NCBI GenBank assembly: GCA_905221605.1
Contig: CAJNDS010002568.1
Span: 811,413-875,412 of the forward strand
Direction: 5' to 3'
Source: Symbiodinium natans
Lineage: Eukaryota; Sar; Dinophyceae; Suessiales; Symbiodiniaceae
Length of the DNA stretch: 64,000 bases
The notes under the pieces are model-generated. The model was given only the letters and a program-made list of their open reading frames with translations, made no database searches and was not told the DNA's origin. Position 1 is the stretch's first letter. Every line of letters begins with the position of its first letter. Shown in pieces: positions 42,621 through 53,675 of this stretch. A program made the translations under genes and the position numbers.

Positions 42621-44015
42621 CCCTAAAATTGTAAGAATCTTGGCCCTGTAGGTCTTGGAAATCATAAAAAAATTATTTTGTCATTTTTCAGTCATTTCGG
42701 AGTCATTCTGGAGTCATTCTGCTGTTGTCATTTTGTTGTCGTTCCTATGTCGTTTTCTGCATGAATCATTCTTGTGTTGTCATTTTCTTGTCATTGTGTT
42801 GTCGGTGGTGGTGGTGGTGGTGGTGGTGGTGGTGGTGGTGGTGGTGGTGGTGGTGGTGGTGGTGGTGGTGGTGGTGGTGGTGGTGGTGGTGGTGGTGGTG
42901 GTGGTGGTGGTGGTTGTAGTAGTTGGAGGAGGTATAAGTGCCAAAGATGGCCACTTATGTGGTATCCTGTGAGATCAAGCGTGGCACGAGTCACCACTTT
43001 CTGCGTCGTGATTTGCAGAAAATGAATAAAACGATAACTTGCAACAAAGGCGTAAGCCTTACGTAAGCAAGGAAGGAAGTCTGGGGGGATCTGGGGGATG
43101 GCAACGTGTGGGGAAGGGGGGGAAGGGGGGTGGGGGGGGAGGGGGCGGTGGAGGGCCATATGACAAAAAATGACAGATCAGGACATGACAGAAAAATGAC
43201 TCCAAAAAGACAGAAAAAAAAAAACTCCAAAATGACAGAAAAATGACTCCAAAATGACAGAAAAATGACTCCAAAATGACAGAAAAATGACTCCAAAATG
43301 ACAGAAAAATGACTCCAAAACGACAACCGCTCGAGGCCTCCTTCAATTTCCACCCTCCCCACCGTCCCCTCGCCCGTCCCAGGGGAAGTCATTTTTTTGT
43401 CATTTTGGAGTCATTTGTTTGTCATTTTTCTGTCATTTGTGGAGTCATTTTTCTGTCATTTTGGAGTCATTCTGCTGTCATGTCCCGACCCCTCTGTCAT
43501 TTTTTTGTCATTTGGCGACCCCTTTGCCATTTGGTCTGTCATTCTTCTGGCATTGTTCAATCATTTGCTCCAGTTCTAATGTACGTCGTCCTCATCATCG
43601 TCGTCGTCGCGGCGCGCGTGCGAAGAGGGACAAGGGCTCAGCAGTGTCGGTTCTGGGGGCCCATGTGGGCCGTGTCTGAGGCCCTTGAAGGCCCCAGGAG
43701 GCCTGTCGTCAGCTAGTTTGGGCCCATGTCTTGTGGGTCCCTTAACTGGGCCGCATTTGCGACCACAATCATGAGGGCTTTGGAAGGCCCATATGAACCC
43801 TTTCTGAGGGCTTTGCCTGGGCGCGCTTTTGTGGGGTCCTTTACAGCAATAATACTATAATACTACTGACGCATGACAAAACAAATGACACAAACATGAC
43901 ACAAAAATGGCATCAAAATGACAGCAGCAAGTGACAACAAAATGACAAATAAATGACAAAAATAATTCCTGGATATGTCCCAAGGTCTGCAGGAGAGATT
44001 CTTACAACCCTAAAA
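42621..44015. mobile_element. Candidate non-autonomous DNA transposon (1.38 kb)
   Basis: The ends TTGTAAGAATCT (42629-42640) and AGATTCTTACAA (43996-44007) are perfect 12-bp inverted repeats. They continue as weaker similarity for about 60 bp (TGTAGGTCTTGG opposite CCAAGGTCTGCAGG). CCCTAAAA flanks both sides (42621-42628 and 44008-44015), a possible 8-bp target duplication, though it also occurs by chance in telomere-like sequence. Inside are many subterminal TGTCATTTTGGAGTCATTTT repeats, forward near the left end and at 43385-43560, inverted at 43160-43320 and 43870-43975. The centre holds a GGT tract and a unique 43580-43860 stretch. No transposase frame was seen, so it would depend on another element. 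An 8-bp duplication is typical of hAT elements, but the ends do not show a clear hAT motif. Confidence 0.65.
42805..42914 (+). repeat. GGT microsatellite
   Basis: About 36 GGT units inside the candidate transposon. Frames here encode poly-Val, Trp, Gly, His or Pro and are artefacts. Confidence 0.98.
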
Positions 44016-44361
44016 CCTAAACCCTAAACCCTAAACCCTACACCCTAAACCCTAAACCCTGAAGCCCCTTTTCCCAAAACAGCTTGAGGCTTTGAGTTTC
44101 TGATCTACAGGACATGTGCTGTCGCATTGACCTAAACCCTAAACCCTAAAACCTGCAAGCCCTGAGGCAAAGTGCTCCTGGTTTTTCGCATGACAGAATC
44201 GGCTGTGAGCCCCTTGGGTTGCGAAGGCTTAGTGGGCCTGGGAGCTAACGCAACTAAACCATGGGCTTAGGATTTAGGTAGGGTCTAGGGTCGGGCTTAG
44301 GAAAAACCAGAAGATCATACGATGTCCCTGCCTGCTTCGTAAGAGTAGCAAAGGTTTGAGG

Positions 44362-44364
<3 letters not shown>

Positions 44365-44400
<36 letters not shown>
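44365..44400 (+). repeat. Poly-G run of 36
   Basis: An uninterrupted G-run following GAGGGGA. Confidence 0.98.
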
Positions 44401-44624
44401 CGGGCCGGAAAAGGCACCGCGCTCTGCACCCGGAGGAGCAAGTTTTGGGTTTAGGGTTTGGGGTCTAGGGCCTTAGGGTTTAGGGTTTCGCATGCCCTCA
44501 AACCCGCAAAGCCATAAAACCCTCAAGCGCTAAAGTTCGCACCCCAAAACATAGCCCCTAAAAGCCCTGAAGCCCTAAAGTTCGTACCCCAGAACAACCC
44601 CAAAGAAAACATCCTCGAAACCCT

Positions 44625-44875
44625 AAACCCTGTTACCCTATTACCCTATTACCCTACTACCCTATTACCCTACTACCCTATTACCCTATTACCCTATTAC
44701 CCTATTACCCTATTACCCTGAACCCTAAACCCTAAACCCTAAACCCTGAGCCCTAAGCCCTAAGCCCTAAACCCTAAACCCTATACCCTGAGCCCTAAGC
44801 CCTAAACCCTAAACCCTAAACCCTAAGCCCTAAGCCCTAAGCCCTAAGCCCTAAACCCTAAACCCTAAACTGCCT
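44625..44875 (-). repeat. CCCTATTA block and C-strand array
   Basis: About ten tandem 8-mers CCCTATTA (some CCCTACTA) at 44633-44715, then CCCTAAA and CCCTAAG units. Confidence 0.95.
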
Positions 44876-44949
44876 GGTCATGGCAACAGGGGTGAGCATG
44901 CCGCTCGGCTGCTCGGTCGCGGGAAGCTTGAGAGCCATGGCTGTTACAG

Positions 44950-45360
44950 GGTTTAAGGGTTTAGGGTTTAGGGTTTAGGGTTTAGGGTTCAGGGTTTAGG
45001 GTTTAGGGCTTCAGGGGTTCAGGGTTCAGGGGTTCAGGGGTCAGGGGGTAGGGTTAGGGGTTAGGGGTTCAGGGGTTCTGGAGTGGTAGGGGTTTAGGAG
45101 TAGGGGGCTTAGGTTTTAGGGATTGAGGGCTTAGGGGTTTTGGGGTTTAGGAGTTAGGGGGGTAGGAGCCGTTATGGGTTTAAGGTTTAGGTTGTGGCTC
45201 AGGCGCTCTGCTTGGATTCCTGTTGAGCAGCTTTGTAGTTGATGGAAATCTTAGGGGGCTTTCCGGTTGAAGGTGTAGGCTCTTTGCTCAGTGGTTGCCA
45301 GTGTGTTTGTGGCTTAGGTGGGTTACAGCAGCCCTAAACCCTAAACCCTAAACCCTAAAC
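44950..45360. repeat. G-strand array and spacer
   Basis: TTTAGGG and TTCAGGGG units to 45190, a spacer, then C-strand units at 45334-45370. No gene supported. Confidence 0.8.
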
Positions 45361-45399
45361 CCTAAACCCGACACTTCCACGGCTTCGAGTCCAAGCTGC

Positions 45400-47000
45400 A
45401 GAGGTCGCATCAATGCTTTGGGGCCTAAGCCCCAAACCTTCAAACCCTGTACCCGAAACCTTCTTGCTGGGGTCGAGGGTTTAGGGATTGAGGGTCTCAG
45501 GTCTCAGGGGTTTAAGTTCTGGGCTCTCTAGATTTCACTGCTGCTTTTTTTGGTATGGGAGAGCCTCGACCCCCAAGTACCCATTAAGGTGCCCTAAAAA
45601 GCTTCATTAAGGCACAGTGGTGCCCTTATGAAGTACATTCTGAGCTTGCGTCGGGCGCATCGCATTCAGGGTCCAGGAAACGGCTCTGGGTTCAGGGTTT
45701 AGGGATTTAGGGGTTTAGGGGGTTTGGGGACGTGGGGTTTGGAAACCCCCTAGACACACGCAGAAGCGAAGATCATGGAGACCCGAACTGCAAAGCTTTT
45801 CCTGGCTTTTATGTTAATGGGTGCATCTCACCCAGTTGCACTGATCTTAGAACTGGGTTGGCGTTTAAACCCTAGCATATTTGCATGACCCCGAACCTTA
45901 AACCATTCTCTAACTTTTCCCCGGACAACACCAAGCTCGACCACCAGAGGTCCCACCGAAGCCCAACAAATCGAACCCAGGTGTGGGATTTGTTTAGGAT
46001 TTAGGGATTAGGGTTTAGGGTTTAGGGGTTAGGGTTTACCTAAACACAACTGAATGCCCTAAAGCCCCACGCCCTAAATACTCTCAAGCCCCAAAGTGCC
46101 CAAACAACTGAAGAATCAAGCTGCATAGAACAAACTCTGAGCCTCATCAAAACGCAACAGAAGAATCAGCACAACCCTAAACCCCCCAAACCCTAAACCC
46201 CAAACCCTAAAGCCTACACCCTAAAACCCTAAAACCTTAAACTTCCCTAAACTTCCCTAAACTTCCCTAAACTTCCCTAAACCCTAAACCCCAAACCCCA
46301 AACCCTAAACCCTGATCAGTGCCTGCGCTGTCCGGGGCCAGAGAGCTTGCAGCCCCCTCACGGAGGACATGTAGACTGCGTCCTGGCGCGCCCTTTTGTG
46401 GTTTAACAGGGGCTTCTCAGGGAACCCAAACCCAAAAAAAGCGAATAAGGACTCTAAACCCTAAACCCCAAACCCTCAACCCTAAACCCTACTCCAGGTC
46501 CGAGTCTAGGGCCTAAAGTGCATGGCTTTATTCAGGCAGTTGGGCTTGCGGGGCGAAAAGCTGAGGTTACGTTGGGCTTCCCAGGGTACAAGGGGATCCA
46601 CTGGCTTGAAGGGCATGCTGTGGTTCGAGGGAAGTTTCCAAGGCATATACCCGAAGCCCTAAACCCTAAACCCTAAACCCTAAACCCTAAACCCTAAACC
46701 CTAAACCCTAAAGCCTAAACCCTAAACCCTAAGCAAAAGAGCCCACCAAAAAACTCAAGATGCACCCTGCTTGGGTTCCCAGAGCTCACAGCCTAAACCC
46801 CTACACCCTAAACAGAAAAACCCTACATAAGCCCTACAGAGACACTCTAAAGCAAAGAAACCCCTAAACCCTAAACCTAAACCCTAAGCCCCATACCCTA
46901 AACCCTAAACCCTAAACCCTAAACCCTAAACCCTAAACCCTAAACCGCCAGCTGCTTGCGGTCCTTCCGGGAGTCGGGGACGTTCTCCGGCCAAATTTGC
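45400..47000. other. Arrays and spacers without a supported gene
   Basis: C-strand units with four AACTTCCCTA repeats at 46235-46285, and C-strand blocks at 46660-46735 and 46870-46950. Unique stretches 45540-45990 and 46320-46440 show no defensible exon. Confidence 0.5.
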
Positions 47001-47044
47001 GTGGATTGCATGGAAGACAAGTCGATGACCTAGGAGCTTGAATG

Positions 47045-47345
47045 GCCAGGGTTTAGAGTTTAGGGTTTAGGGTTTAGGGTTTAGGGTTTAGGGTTTAGGG
47101 TTTAGGGTTTAGGGTGTAGGGTGTAGGGTGTAGGGTTTAGGGTTTAGGGATTAGGGTTTAGGGTTTAGGGTTTAGGGTTTAGAGTTTAGGGTTTAGGGTT
47201 TAGGGTTTAGGGATTAGGGTTTAGGGTTTAGACCTGGTTTCAGGTTTAGGGTATGGGGTTTAAGCTTCAGGGTTTTGGGGTTAAGGTTTGTGGTTGAAGG
47301 CTTAGGGTTTAAGGTTTAAGGTTTAGGGTTTAGGGTTTAGGGCCT
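47045..47345 (+). repeat. G-strand telomere-like array
   Basis: TTTAGGG units with a short TGTAGGG block and ATTAGGG variants. Confidence 0.94.
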
Positions 47346-47396
47346 GGGGTTTATTGAGTCCAAGCCCCCCCTTTTCCCCAAACTTCCCAAACCCTC

Positions 47397-47636
47397 AACT
47401 TGGATCCTTCCAGCTTCGGCGGTACTGAAAAAACCCATTATCACTGTACTTTAGGGTTTAGTGTTTAGGGTTTAGGGTTTAGGGTTTAGGGTTTAGGGTT
47501 TAGGGATTAGGGTTTAGGGTTTAGGGTAACTGTACTTAAAACGGTACTCAAGACTATATTGCGGCACTTAAGGGGCTTATAAGTGGGTTATACGTACAGG
47601 TACAACTGGTTAATGAGTACCATGAACCTCCAAGTC
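47397..47636. repeat. Palindromic element, family A copy 10, split by telomere repeats
   Basis: The left arm is degraded; the right arm CATGAACCTCCAAGT is intact. About 76 bp of TTTAGGG units (47451-47526) are inserted in the left half, flanked by ACTGTACTT on both sides. Confidence 0.82.
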
Positions 47637-48084
47637 AGGCCTCTCGGTAACAGCTCTGCTCCCTTCATACAGTCACTTACCCTTTGGGATGTTGCCCTTA
47701 TACTAGCAGTCCTTCATAGGGGATTAGAATACCCCCTGCTAGAATCCCTAGGAAGGACCTGTTAGCATAAGGGGGAACATCCCAACTTACCCTAATTAAA
47801 CCCCAGACATGCGTTCTGGGGGTAAGCAGATTTGAAGTGACATTCGTGACCCAAATTCCCCCCCCCCCCATTTGCAACACGAAGCCATAACTCTTAAAGC
47901 CCTAAACCCTATATAACCCTAAACCCTAAACCCGAAACCCTACAATCTTAAAGCCTCCCAAGGCCGCGGCAAGCAGGTTGTGGTAGTAATACTCATCCTG
48001 CATCGGGGAACAGCATGGGAGGGCAGGGGGTCAAGGCCCTTAAACCCACTTGGCCCCCAAAAGAAACGCAGATTTCGGGCCAGC

Positions 48085-48330
48085 CCTAAACCCTAAACCC
48101 TCAACCCTAAACCCTAAGTCCTAAGCCCTAAGCCTTAAGCCTTAAACCTTAAACCCTCAACCCTCAACCCTAAACCCTAAGCCCTAAGCCCTAAGCCTTA
48201 AGCCTTAAGCCGTAAACCTTAAACCCTCAACCCTCAACCCTAAACCCTAAGTCCTAAGCCCTAAGCCTTAAGCCTTAAACCTTAAACCCTCAACCCTCAA
48301 CCCTAAGCCCTAAGCCTAAGCCCTAAGCCC
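48085..48330 (-). repeat. C-strand array with higher-order repeat
   Basis: A higher-order unit of about 65 bp (CCCTAAGCCTTAAGCC...CTCAACCCTCAACC) is repeated three times. Confidence 0.92.
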
Positions 48331-48399
48331 TAGAAGGGACCAGCCGGGGCTTCCGGGTTTTATGGCCGTCGGCCCGAAATGCCAGAAGGCTCCTCAAGG

Positions 48400-48535
48400 G
48401 AGGGGTTTAGGGTTTAGGGTTTAGGGTTTAGGGTTTTGGGTTTAGGGTTTAGGGTTTAGGGTTTAGGGTTCAGGGTTCAGGGTTTAGGGTTTGGCGTTTC
48501 GCGTTTAGGGTTTAGGGTGCAGGCCTCAGGGAGCA
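48400..48535 (+). repeat. G-strand telomere-like array
   Basis: TTTAGGG and TTCAGGG units. Confidence 0.9.
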
Positions 48536-48803
48536 GTGGGGAGTATTAGGGAACCTTGGGCTACATACCCCCCCTGAAACCCCTCCAACCAAACCGCCAA
48601 AGAACCCCTAAAACCCTGACAAAAGCCCTAAGCCCCAAAACCCAGAAAACCCAGAGCCCCAAAACCCCCCCCTCACCCCGCTAAACCCCTAAACGCCGTA
48701 GACCCCCCGAAGCCCCCCTGCAAAAGCCCCTAACCCCGAACCCCGAATCCTAACCCCCCCAAACCCCCCAAACCCCCTAAACCCCCCAAACCCTAGCCCA
48801 AAA

Positions 48804-48924
48804 GAGTCCATGCATCTAGATAGGGACCACTAAGGCCTTAAAGCACCTCCTCGAAAAGGCCTTAAAGTCTACCTCCTACGGAGGGCCTTTGAGTCCCACA
48901 GTATACAATAGAGGTACATGGACA
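48804..48924. repeat. Palindromic element, family E copy 3
   Basis: GAGTCCATGCATCTAGATAG opposite ATAGAGGTACATGGAC, with a nested inverted pair AAGGCCTTAAAG in the middle. Confidence 0.65.
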
Positions 48925-49096
48925 CACCAAATCGTGAACTCACCTAAACCCTAAACCCTAAACCCTAAACCACCTTAAGCCCGGATCCGCGATCCTCCCA
49001 CCTTCTTTTGTGATTTGAGGCCTTTGATCGGAATGCACCGGCAGCTGAAGCTTCAACCCTAAAGCCTCAAACCCGTTTGGCGCCTCATAAAAACGT

Positions 49097-49208
49097 ATTT
49101 GGGAGGTTTACGATCACAAGGGGCACCTAAGTAGATCCCCAAATAGTTGGATCCCGTTATTAAAAGGACCCCAATAAGGTACACCTGATATCGTAAACCA
49201 CCATATGG
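49097..49208. repeat. Family B copy
   Basis: GGGAGGTTTACGATCACAAGG opposite TGATATCGTAAACCACC; GATCCCCAAATAGTTGGATC lies in the centre. Confidence 0.75.
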
Positions 49209-49556
49209 TCATTATAGCTGAGGGCTGTTCACTCGGTCTTCTGGGGGCTCTAAGGTTTTTGGTGTTTAGGGCTCCGGAAACTTTTAGGGTTAAACCCTAG
49301 ACCCTACCTGGACCCTAGACCCTGGACCCGGAACCCTGAACCTGACCCCTAAACTCTAGACTCTAAACCCTAGACCCTGAACCCTGAACCCTGAACCCTA
49401 AACCCTAAACCCTAAACCCCAAACCCCAAACCCTACCCCGCTCCTCAGCGCTGCAATTGCCACCAAGAAGGACCAGCTCTGTCCTCAGCTCCACAGGGCT
49501 TATGGTTTAGGGTTTAAGTTTAGGGTTTAAAGTTTAGGGTTTAGGGCTTAGGGTTA

Positions 49557-49655
49557 GGGGGTTTCCGATAATAGGGGATACCCTATTGGGGTCTAATACT
49601 TTTGGAGGGGTCTATTTTTTGATATTACGGGTCCGTTACTTTCGTAAGCCCCCAC
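49557..49655. repeat. Family B copy next to a G-strand array
   Basis: GGGGTTTCCGATAATAGGGG opposite TACTTTCGTAAGCCCCC. Confidence 0.72.
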
Positions 49656-49771
49656 ATAGGGATAAGGGTTCATGGTTTATAGGGTTTAGGCTTTGAGTTA
49701 CCCTAAACCCTAAACCCTAAACCCTAAACCCTAAACCCGAAACCCTAAACCCTAAACCCTAAACCCTGAAC

Positions 49772-51074
49772 GGCAGGATTGGTGTGCTTGCCATCAGATG
49801 ACGAGCGAGTCGCGGGCCACATGGGCCTTGTCTCGAGCGCGGCTTCATCGCAGAAGGATCTGGACTCGAAGCGTCCAGCGGCCATCGCAGACTGCTGAAA
49901 CCCTAAGCCCTAAGCCCTAAGCCCCAAACCCTAAACCCTAAGCCCTAAGCCCTAAACCCTAAACCCTAAGCCCTAAGCCCTAAACGCCCTAAACCCTAAA
50001 CCCGGGCGAAGCGCCGACCTGCAGCCGCCTCCTTTCTCCTGCGATGTTGAGCTCTTTGCGGAGCTCTCGGAGGGCCAGCCGCGTTGCTTTTCGGGCTTGA
50101 AGGGTGTAGGGTTTGGGGTTTGGGGTTTGGGGTTTAGGGTTTAGGGTTTAGGGTTTAGGGTTGACGGTTTACGGTTTAGGGTTTAGGGAGTTTAGGGTTT
50201 TCATTCGAGGGTTTAGGGTTTGAAGGGGGTTTAAGGTCAAGAGTTTGGGCCCTGAGGGTAGTTACATGGTCCCGTAGTAGGGGCCCTTAGAAGAGGACCC
50301 CTTACCTCCTAAAACCCTATACAACCCAAGGGCCCATACTTCAGAACCCGTTTAAGGGACGTTAAGGGCTATGGAAAGCACCCTTAGAGTCTTAGAGGCC
50401 CTTATTAGAGGGTATTGGGGGTGCAGGGTTGGGTTTCTCGTGGAATTTAAGGCTTAGGGCCTTGCCTTTAAGGATTCAAACAAGACTTAAATTGTCACAA
50501 GTTTCTACTACCCTCCCAGATTCAAAAGAAAGCTTAATCCTTAACCTCCTCTGTCGGGAAGGGTCTTGTTGGCGGTTTAGGGTTTCGGGTTTGGGGTTTA
50601 AGGTTTAAGGTTTAGGGTTTAGGGTTTAGGGCTTAGGGTTTCGGGTTTCGGGTTTAGGGTTTAGGGTTTAGGGTTTAGGGTTTAGGGTTTAGGGTTTAGG
50701 GTCTAGGGTTCAGGGATTAAGATTTGGGGCCCTGTACTCAGTCTGTGTTCTTCAGTCAGCGAAGAAAGCCGCCCTCCGGGTCAACAAAACGGATGAATGA
50801 TCATCCAGAAGGTTGAAGGTTGCCCTACTCCGCGTGTGCAAGCTGCTCTACAAACCCTAAACCCTAAACCCTAATTAAACCCGAAACCCGAAACCCCCAC
50901 ACCCTAGACCCTAGACCCTAAACCCTCGACCCTAAACCCTAAACCCTGAGCCCTAAACCCTAAACCCTAAACCCTAGCCGAGAGTCCGGGGGATCGCCGT
51001 CGCGCAGCTCGGGAGGAAGTCCCCATCCCCCACGTCGTAGATGCACATCGTCCTGCCTGCGCGCTGGCGCAGGT
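49772..51074 (-). CDS. Three-exon gene segment with telomere-repeat introns
   Basis: Minus-strand exons 51074-50979, 50086-50019 and 49891-49772 join in frame: TMCIYDVGDGDFLPSCATAI, then LALRELRKELNIAGERRRLQ, then AMAAGRFESRSFCDEAALET. GC3 is about 90 percent in the first exon, which speaks strongly for coding on this strand. The first exon ends at a GC donor (CTCTCG|GCTAGG), the second at CTGCAG|GTCGGC, the third at CCTGCC|GTTCAGGG; acceptors are ACTCCAG|, CGAAAAG| and GTTTCAGCAG|. The 127-nt second intron is nearly all TTTAGGG/CTTAGGG units on the coding strand. The 892-nt first intron holds arrays and a family C element, and may hide another exon. The second exon looks like an amphipathic helix. 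No family recognised; both ends of the gene are open. Confidence 0.5.
50260..50420. repeat. Palindromic element, family C copy 2, inside a proposed intron
   Basis: ACATGGTCCCGTAGTAGGGG...CAAGGGCCCATACTTCAG, with AAGGGACGTTAAGGG at the right. Confidence 0.6.
50575..50725 (+). repeat. G-strand telomere-like array
   Basis: TTTAGGG units with TTTCGGG and TTTAAGG variants, inside the proposed first intron of the 49.8-51.1 kb gene. Confidence 0.9.
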
Positions 51075-51109
51075 CTGGAGTTTGGGGCTTCGGGTCTGGG
51101 GTTTCGGGT

Positions 51110-52330
51110 TCCCAAAGCCCTAAACCCTAAACCCTAAACCCCAAACCCTAAACCCTATTTGGCAACGTGAGAACCACTAATTGCTTCCGAACTGACTTCT
51201 GCAAAGCTGTTCGTCTCTGCTCCCTTCTCTCGGGTTTCAGAGCCAACAGGGCATCTTTATTTTTTCAAGTTCATCTCGTCATGGCAATGGTGAGGCCTAG
51301 TTCAAAAAGGCGTTGGTCGCTTTACCCTAAACCCTAAGGTATAACCCAACCCTAGCCCAATGAACCCCAACTCCCGACACCCTGGCAGGCCTCAACCCCC
51401 TTTCTCCCTCAACCCTAGACCCTAAACATCCCTGAACCCTGAACCCTGAGCCCTAAACCCTAAACCCTAAACCCTAAACCCTAAACCCTAAACCCTAAAC
51501 CCTAAACAAACAGAAAAGCCGAGGGCCCCCCCAAGTCCCGATCCTTCTTGCGGCTGCAGGTGAAAAGTCCTCCCTCCATCGCAGACCTGTTCTTCGCTTG
51601 GTAGCCCAGGGACAAAGTTTTAACATAGGGGTTAGGATTTAGGGTTTAGGGTTCAAGCAGGGGAAGGGTTTAGGATTTAGGGTTTAGGGTTTAGGGTTTA
51701 GGGCTTAGGGTTGGCTACTCTGTAGCCTTGACAGACAAATGGCAAAGGGTACCACGGGGCCACCAAGTTCGTTTAGAGGATACATAAGGTCTAGGGTCTA
51801 GGCTTTTCGTTGGCGCCAGGGATTTCAAGAGGCCTTTACGTTTTTGAATGCCTCCACATCATCCAGATGTTGAGGGTTTTCGCGAGATTCTTTACAAAGA
51901 CACGGCGAACGCTTCGTTCTTCTCTCTTCCCCCACCTCTTGCCCAACCGAACCCGAACAAGGAAGCCCTAAACCCTGAACCCGAAACCCTAAACCCTGGA
52001 CGAAAAAACTGTGAAGGTTGCTTTGAACTCGACCTTGGAAAGCTGAGGGAGAGATCTCCCAAGGGAACACAGGAGCCAAAATTCTTAGGGTACTGTCGTT
52101 TCATGGTCCCTTAATGTGGGCCCTTAAAAGCAGACCCCTTATGTACCCCTTATATACCCTAAACAGTCCAACTTGAAAGAGGGTAAGGAACCACATTAAG
52201 GAACCACACAACTACCTCTAAACCTTAATCCCCAAACCGAAAAACCCTTAGAAAAACCAGAGTGCAAGAGGGGAACCCCCTAGAATTTAAAACCCTAAAC
52301 CCTAAACCCTAAACCCCAAACCCTAAACCC
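51110..52330. other. Arrays and unique spacers without a supported gene
   Basis: C-strand units at 51115-51160, 51420-51510 and 52295-52340; G-strand units at 51640-51715; a family C copy at 52094-52213. Frames at 51825-52114 overlap on both strands without motifs. Confidence 0.5.
52094..52213. repeat. Palindromic element, family C copy 3
   Basis: TTTCATGGTCCCTTAATGTGGG opposite AAGGAACCACATTAAGGAACC. Confidence 0.65.
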
Positions 52331-52359
52331 TAAACCCTAGGGTTACGTCTGGTCATGGC

Positions 52360-53199
52360 TCAGGCCGCGACGCAGACGCAGTCCTCCTCCCTCCAGGCCA
52401 CCTGCAAGATCTCCTCCCCTTCCAGCTGGGTGCTGTAGACCTCTGGCGGCTCGCAAAGGGTTTAGGGTCTGGGGTTTAGGGTTTCGGGTTTAGGGTTTAG
52501 GGTTTAGGGTTTGGGGTTTAGGGTTTAGGGTTTAGGGTTTAGGGTTTAGGGCTTAGGGTTTAGGGTTTAGGGTTTAGGGTTTAGGGTTTAGGGCAAAAAA
52601 AACCCCAAGACGTGGCACCCTGAGCGGAGGGCGTGACCCTAAGCCCACAAAACCCCAGGGTGTGGGACCCTAAGGCAGGGCGGGACCTGAAGCCCGAAAC
52701 CCTAGGACCCTAAGCCCTAAACCGAGAAACCCTAAACCCTGAACCCTGAAACCCTAACTAAACCCTAAACCCTAAACCCTAGACCCTAAACCCTAAACCC
52801 TAAACCCTAAACCCTAAACCCTAAACCCTAAACCCTAAACCCTAACCCTAAACCCTAAACCCTAAACCATGTCAAGGGCACTGCGGCTACTGCTCCAGAA
52901 CGCCATGGCCTCCCGGACATTGCCGTTCGCTGCGTCCTCGACTGCAAAGAAGGACCTCATTCCACGCAAAAGCTGTTCGTAGGATTTATCGGGCTGATGG
53001 GAGTCTATTGGGTAGAAAGACTTAAGATGACTTAAGATATCCCTAAACCCTAAACCCTAAGCCCTAAACCCGAAGCTCTAAACCCCAAACCCGAAACCCG
53101 AAACCCTAACAGGCTTCGTACAACGCTTCGGGTTTAGGGCTGCCTGTCGCCTTCCTGTTCAATCCGTTTTGGCTGAGGCCCGCACCTGACCAGTGCCGG
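52360..53199 (-). CDS. Three-exon 3' end of a gene with a telomere-repeat hairpin intron
   Basis: Minus-strand exons 53199-53122, 53042-52868 and 52449-52360 join in frame and end at TGA (52360-52362), giving about 113 residues. Samples: SGAGLSQNGLNRKATGSPKP; RGMRSFFAVEDAANGNVREA; PPEVYSTQLEGEEILQVAWR. GC3 is about 93 percent in the last exon and 71 percent in the 3' part of the 175-nt middle exon. The middle exon starts at a telomere-type acceptor TTTAG|GG and ends at ATG|GTTTAGGG. The 418-nt last intron begins with TTTAGGG units and ends with CCCTAAA units before TTTGCGAG|, so its two halves are complementary. The C-terminus is acidic with CVC near the end (EEDCVCVAA). No family recognised. 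Confidence 0.58.
52455..52868. repeat. Inverted pair of telomere-like arrays forming a proposed intron
   Basis: On the plus strand, TTTAGGG units (52455-52590) and CCCTAAA units (52720-52868) flank a GC-rich centre with two CCCCANGRYGTGGNACCCT motifs. On the coding strand this is G-strand at the 5' end and C-strand at the 3' end. Confidence 0.88.
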
Positions 53200-53539
53200 C
53201 TTTTGGGGGCTTTAGGGACAAGGGCTTAGGGTTGAGGGTTGAGGGTTGAGAGGGTTTAGGGTTTAGGGTTTGGGGTGAGGGCGTTTGGGTTCTGAGGGCT
53301 TTAGGGCTGAGGGAAGCTACCCAAGCGGTGGTTAAGGGTTGAGGGTGAAGGGTTCCATTCGAAGCACAGTAAACATGTGAGTTGCAACTAGTCCCTTGGG
53401 TTATATGAGTGGCTCTCTAGACTAGGCTTCCTTTTTGGGTCCTATATGTAATCTAAAGGACCTTATTGCAGAGAACTGCCCATATAGAGCTCCTGCGAGC
53501 AATCTGGAGAGGGCGGCTCAGTGAGTATGCAGCGCAGGT

Positions 53540-53635
53540 GCGGGGTTTAGGGTTGAGGGTTTAGGGTATAGGGTGTAGGGTTTAAGGTTTAAGGTTTAGG
53601 GCTTCGGGTTGTAGGGTTTAGGGTTTAGGGTTTCG
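53540..53635 (+). repeat. G-strand telomere-like array
   Basis: Degenerate TTTAGGG, TTTAAGG and TTTCGGG units. Confidence 0.8.
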
Positions 53636-53675
53636 GGGCTTACTTCCACTGCTTATATGGGTCTTGGCATCTCAC

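Noticed and set aside
42655-43159. Poly-Val, Trp, Gly, His and Pro frames
   Set aside because: Translation of the GGT tract inside the candidate transposon.
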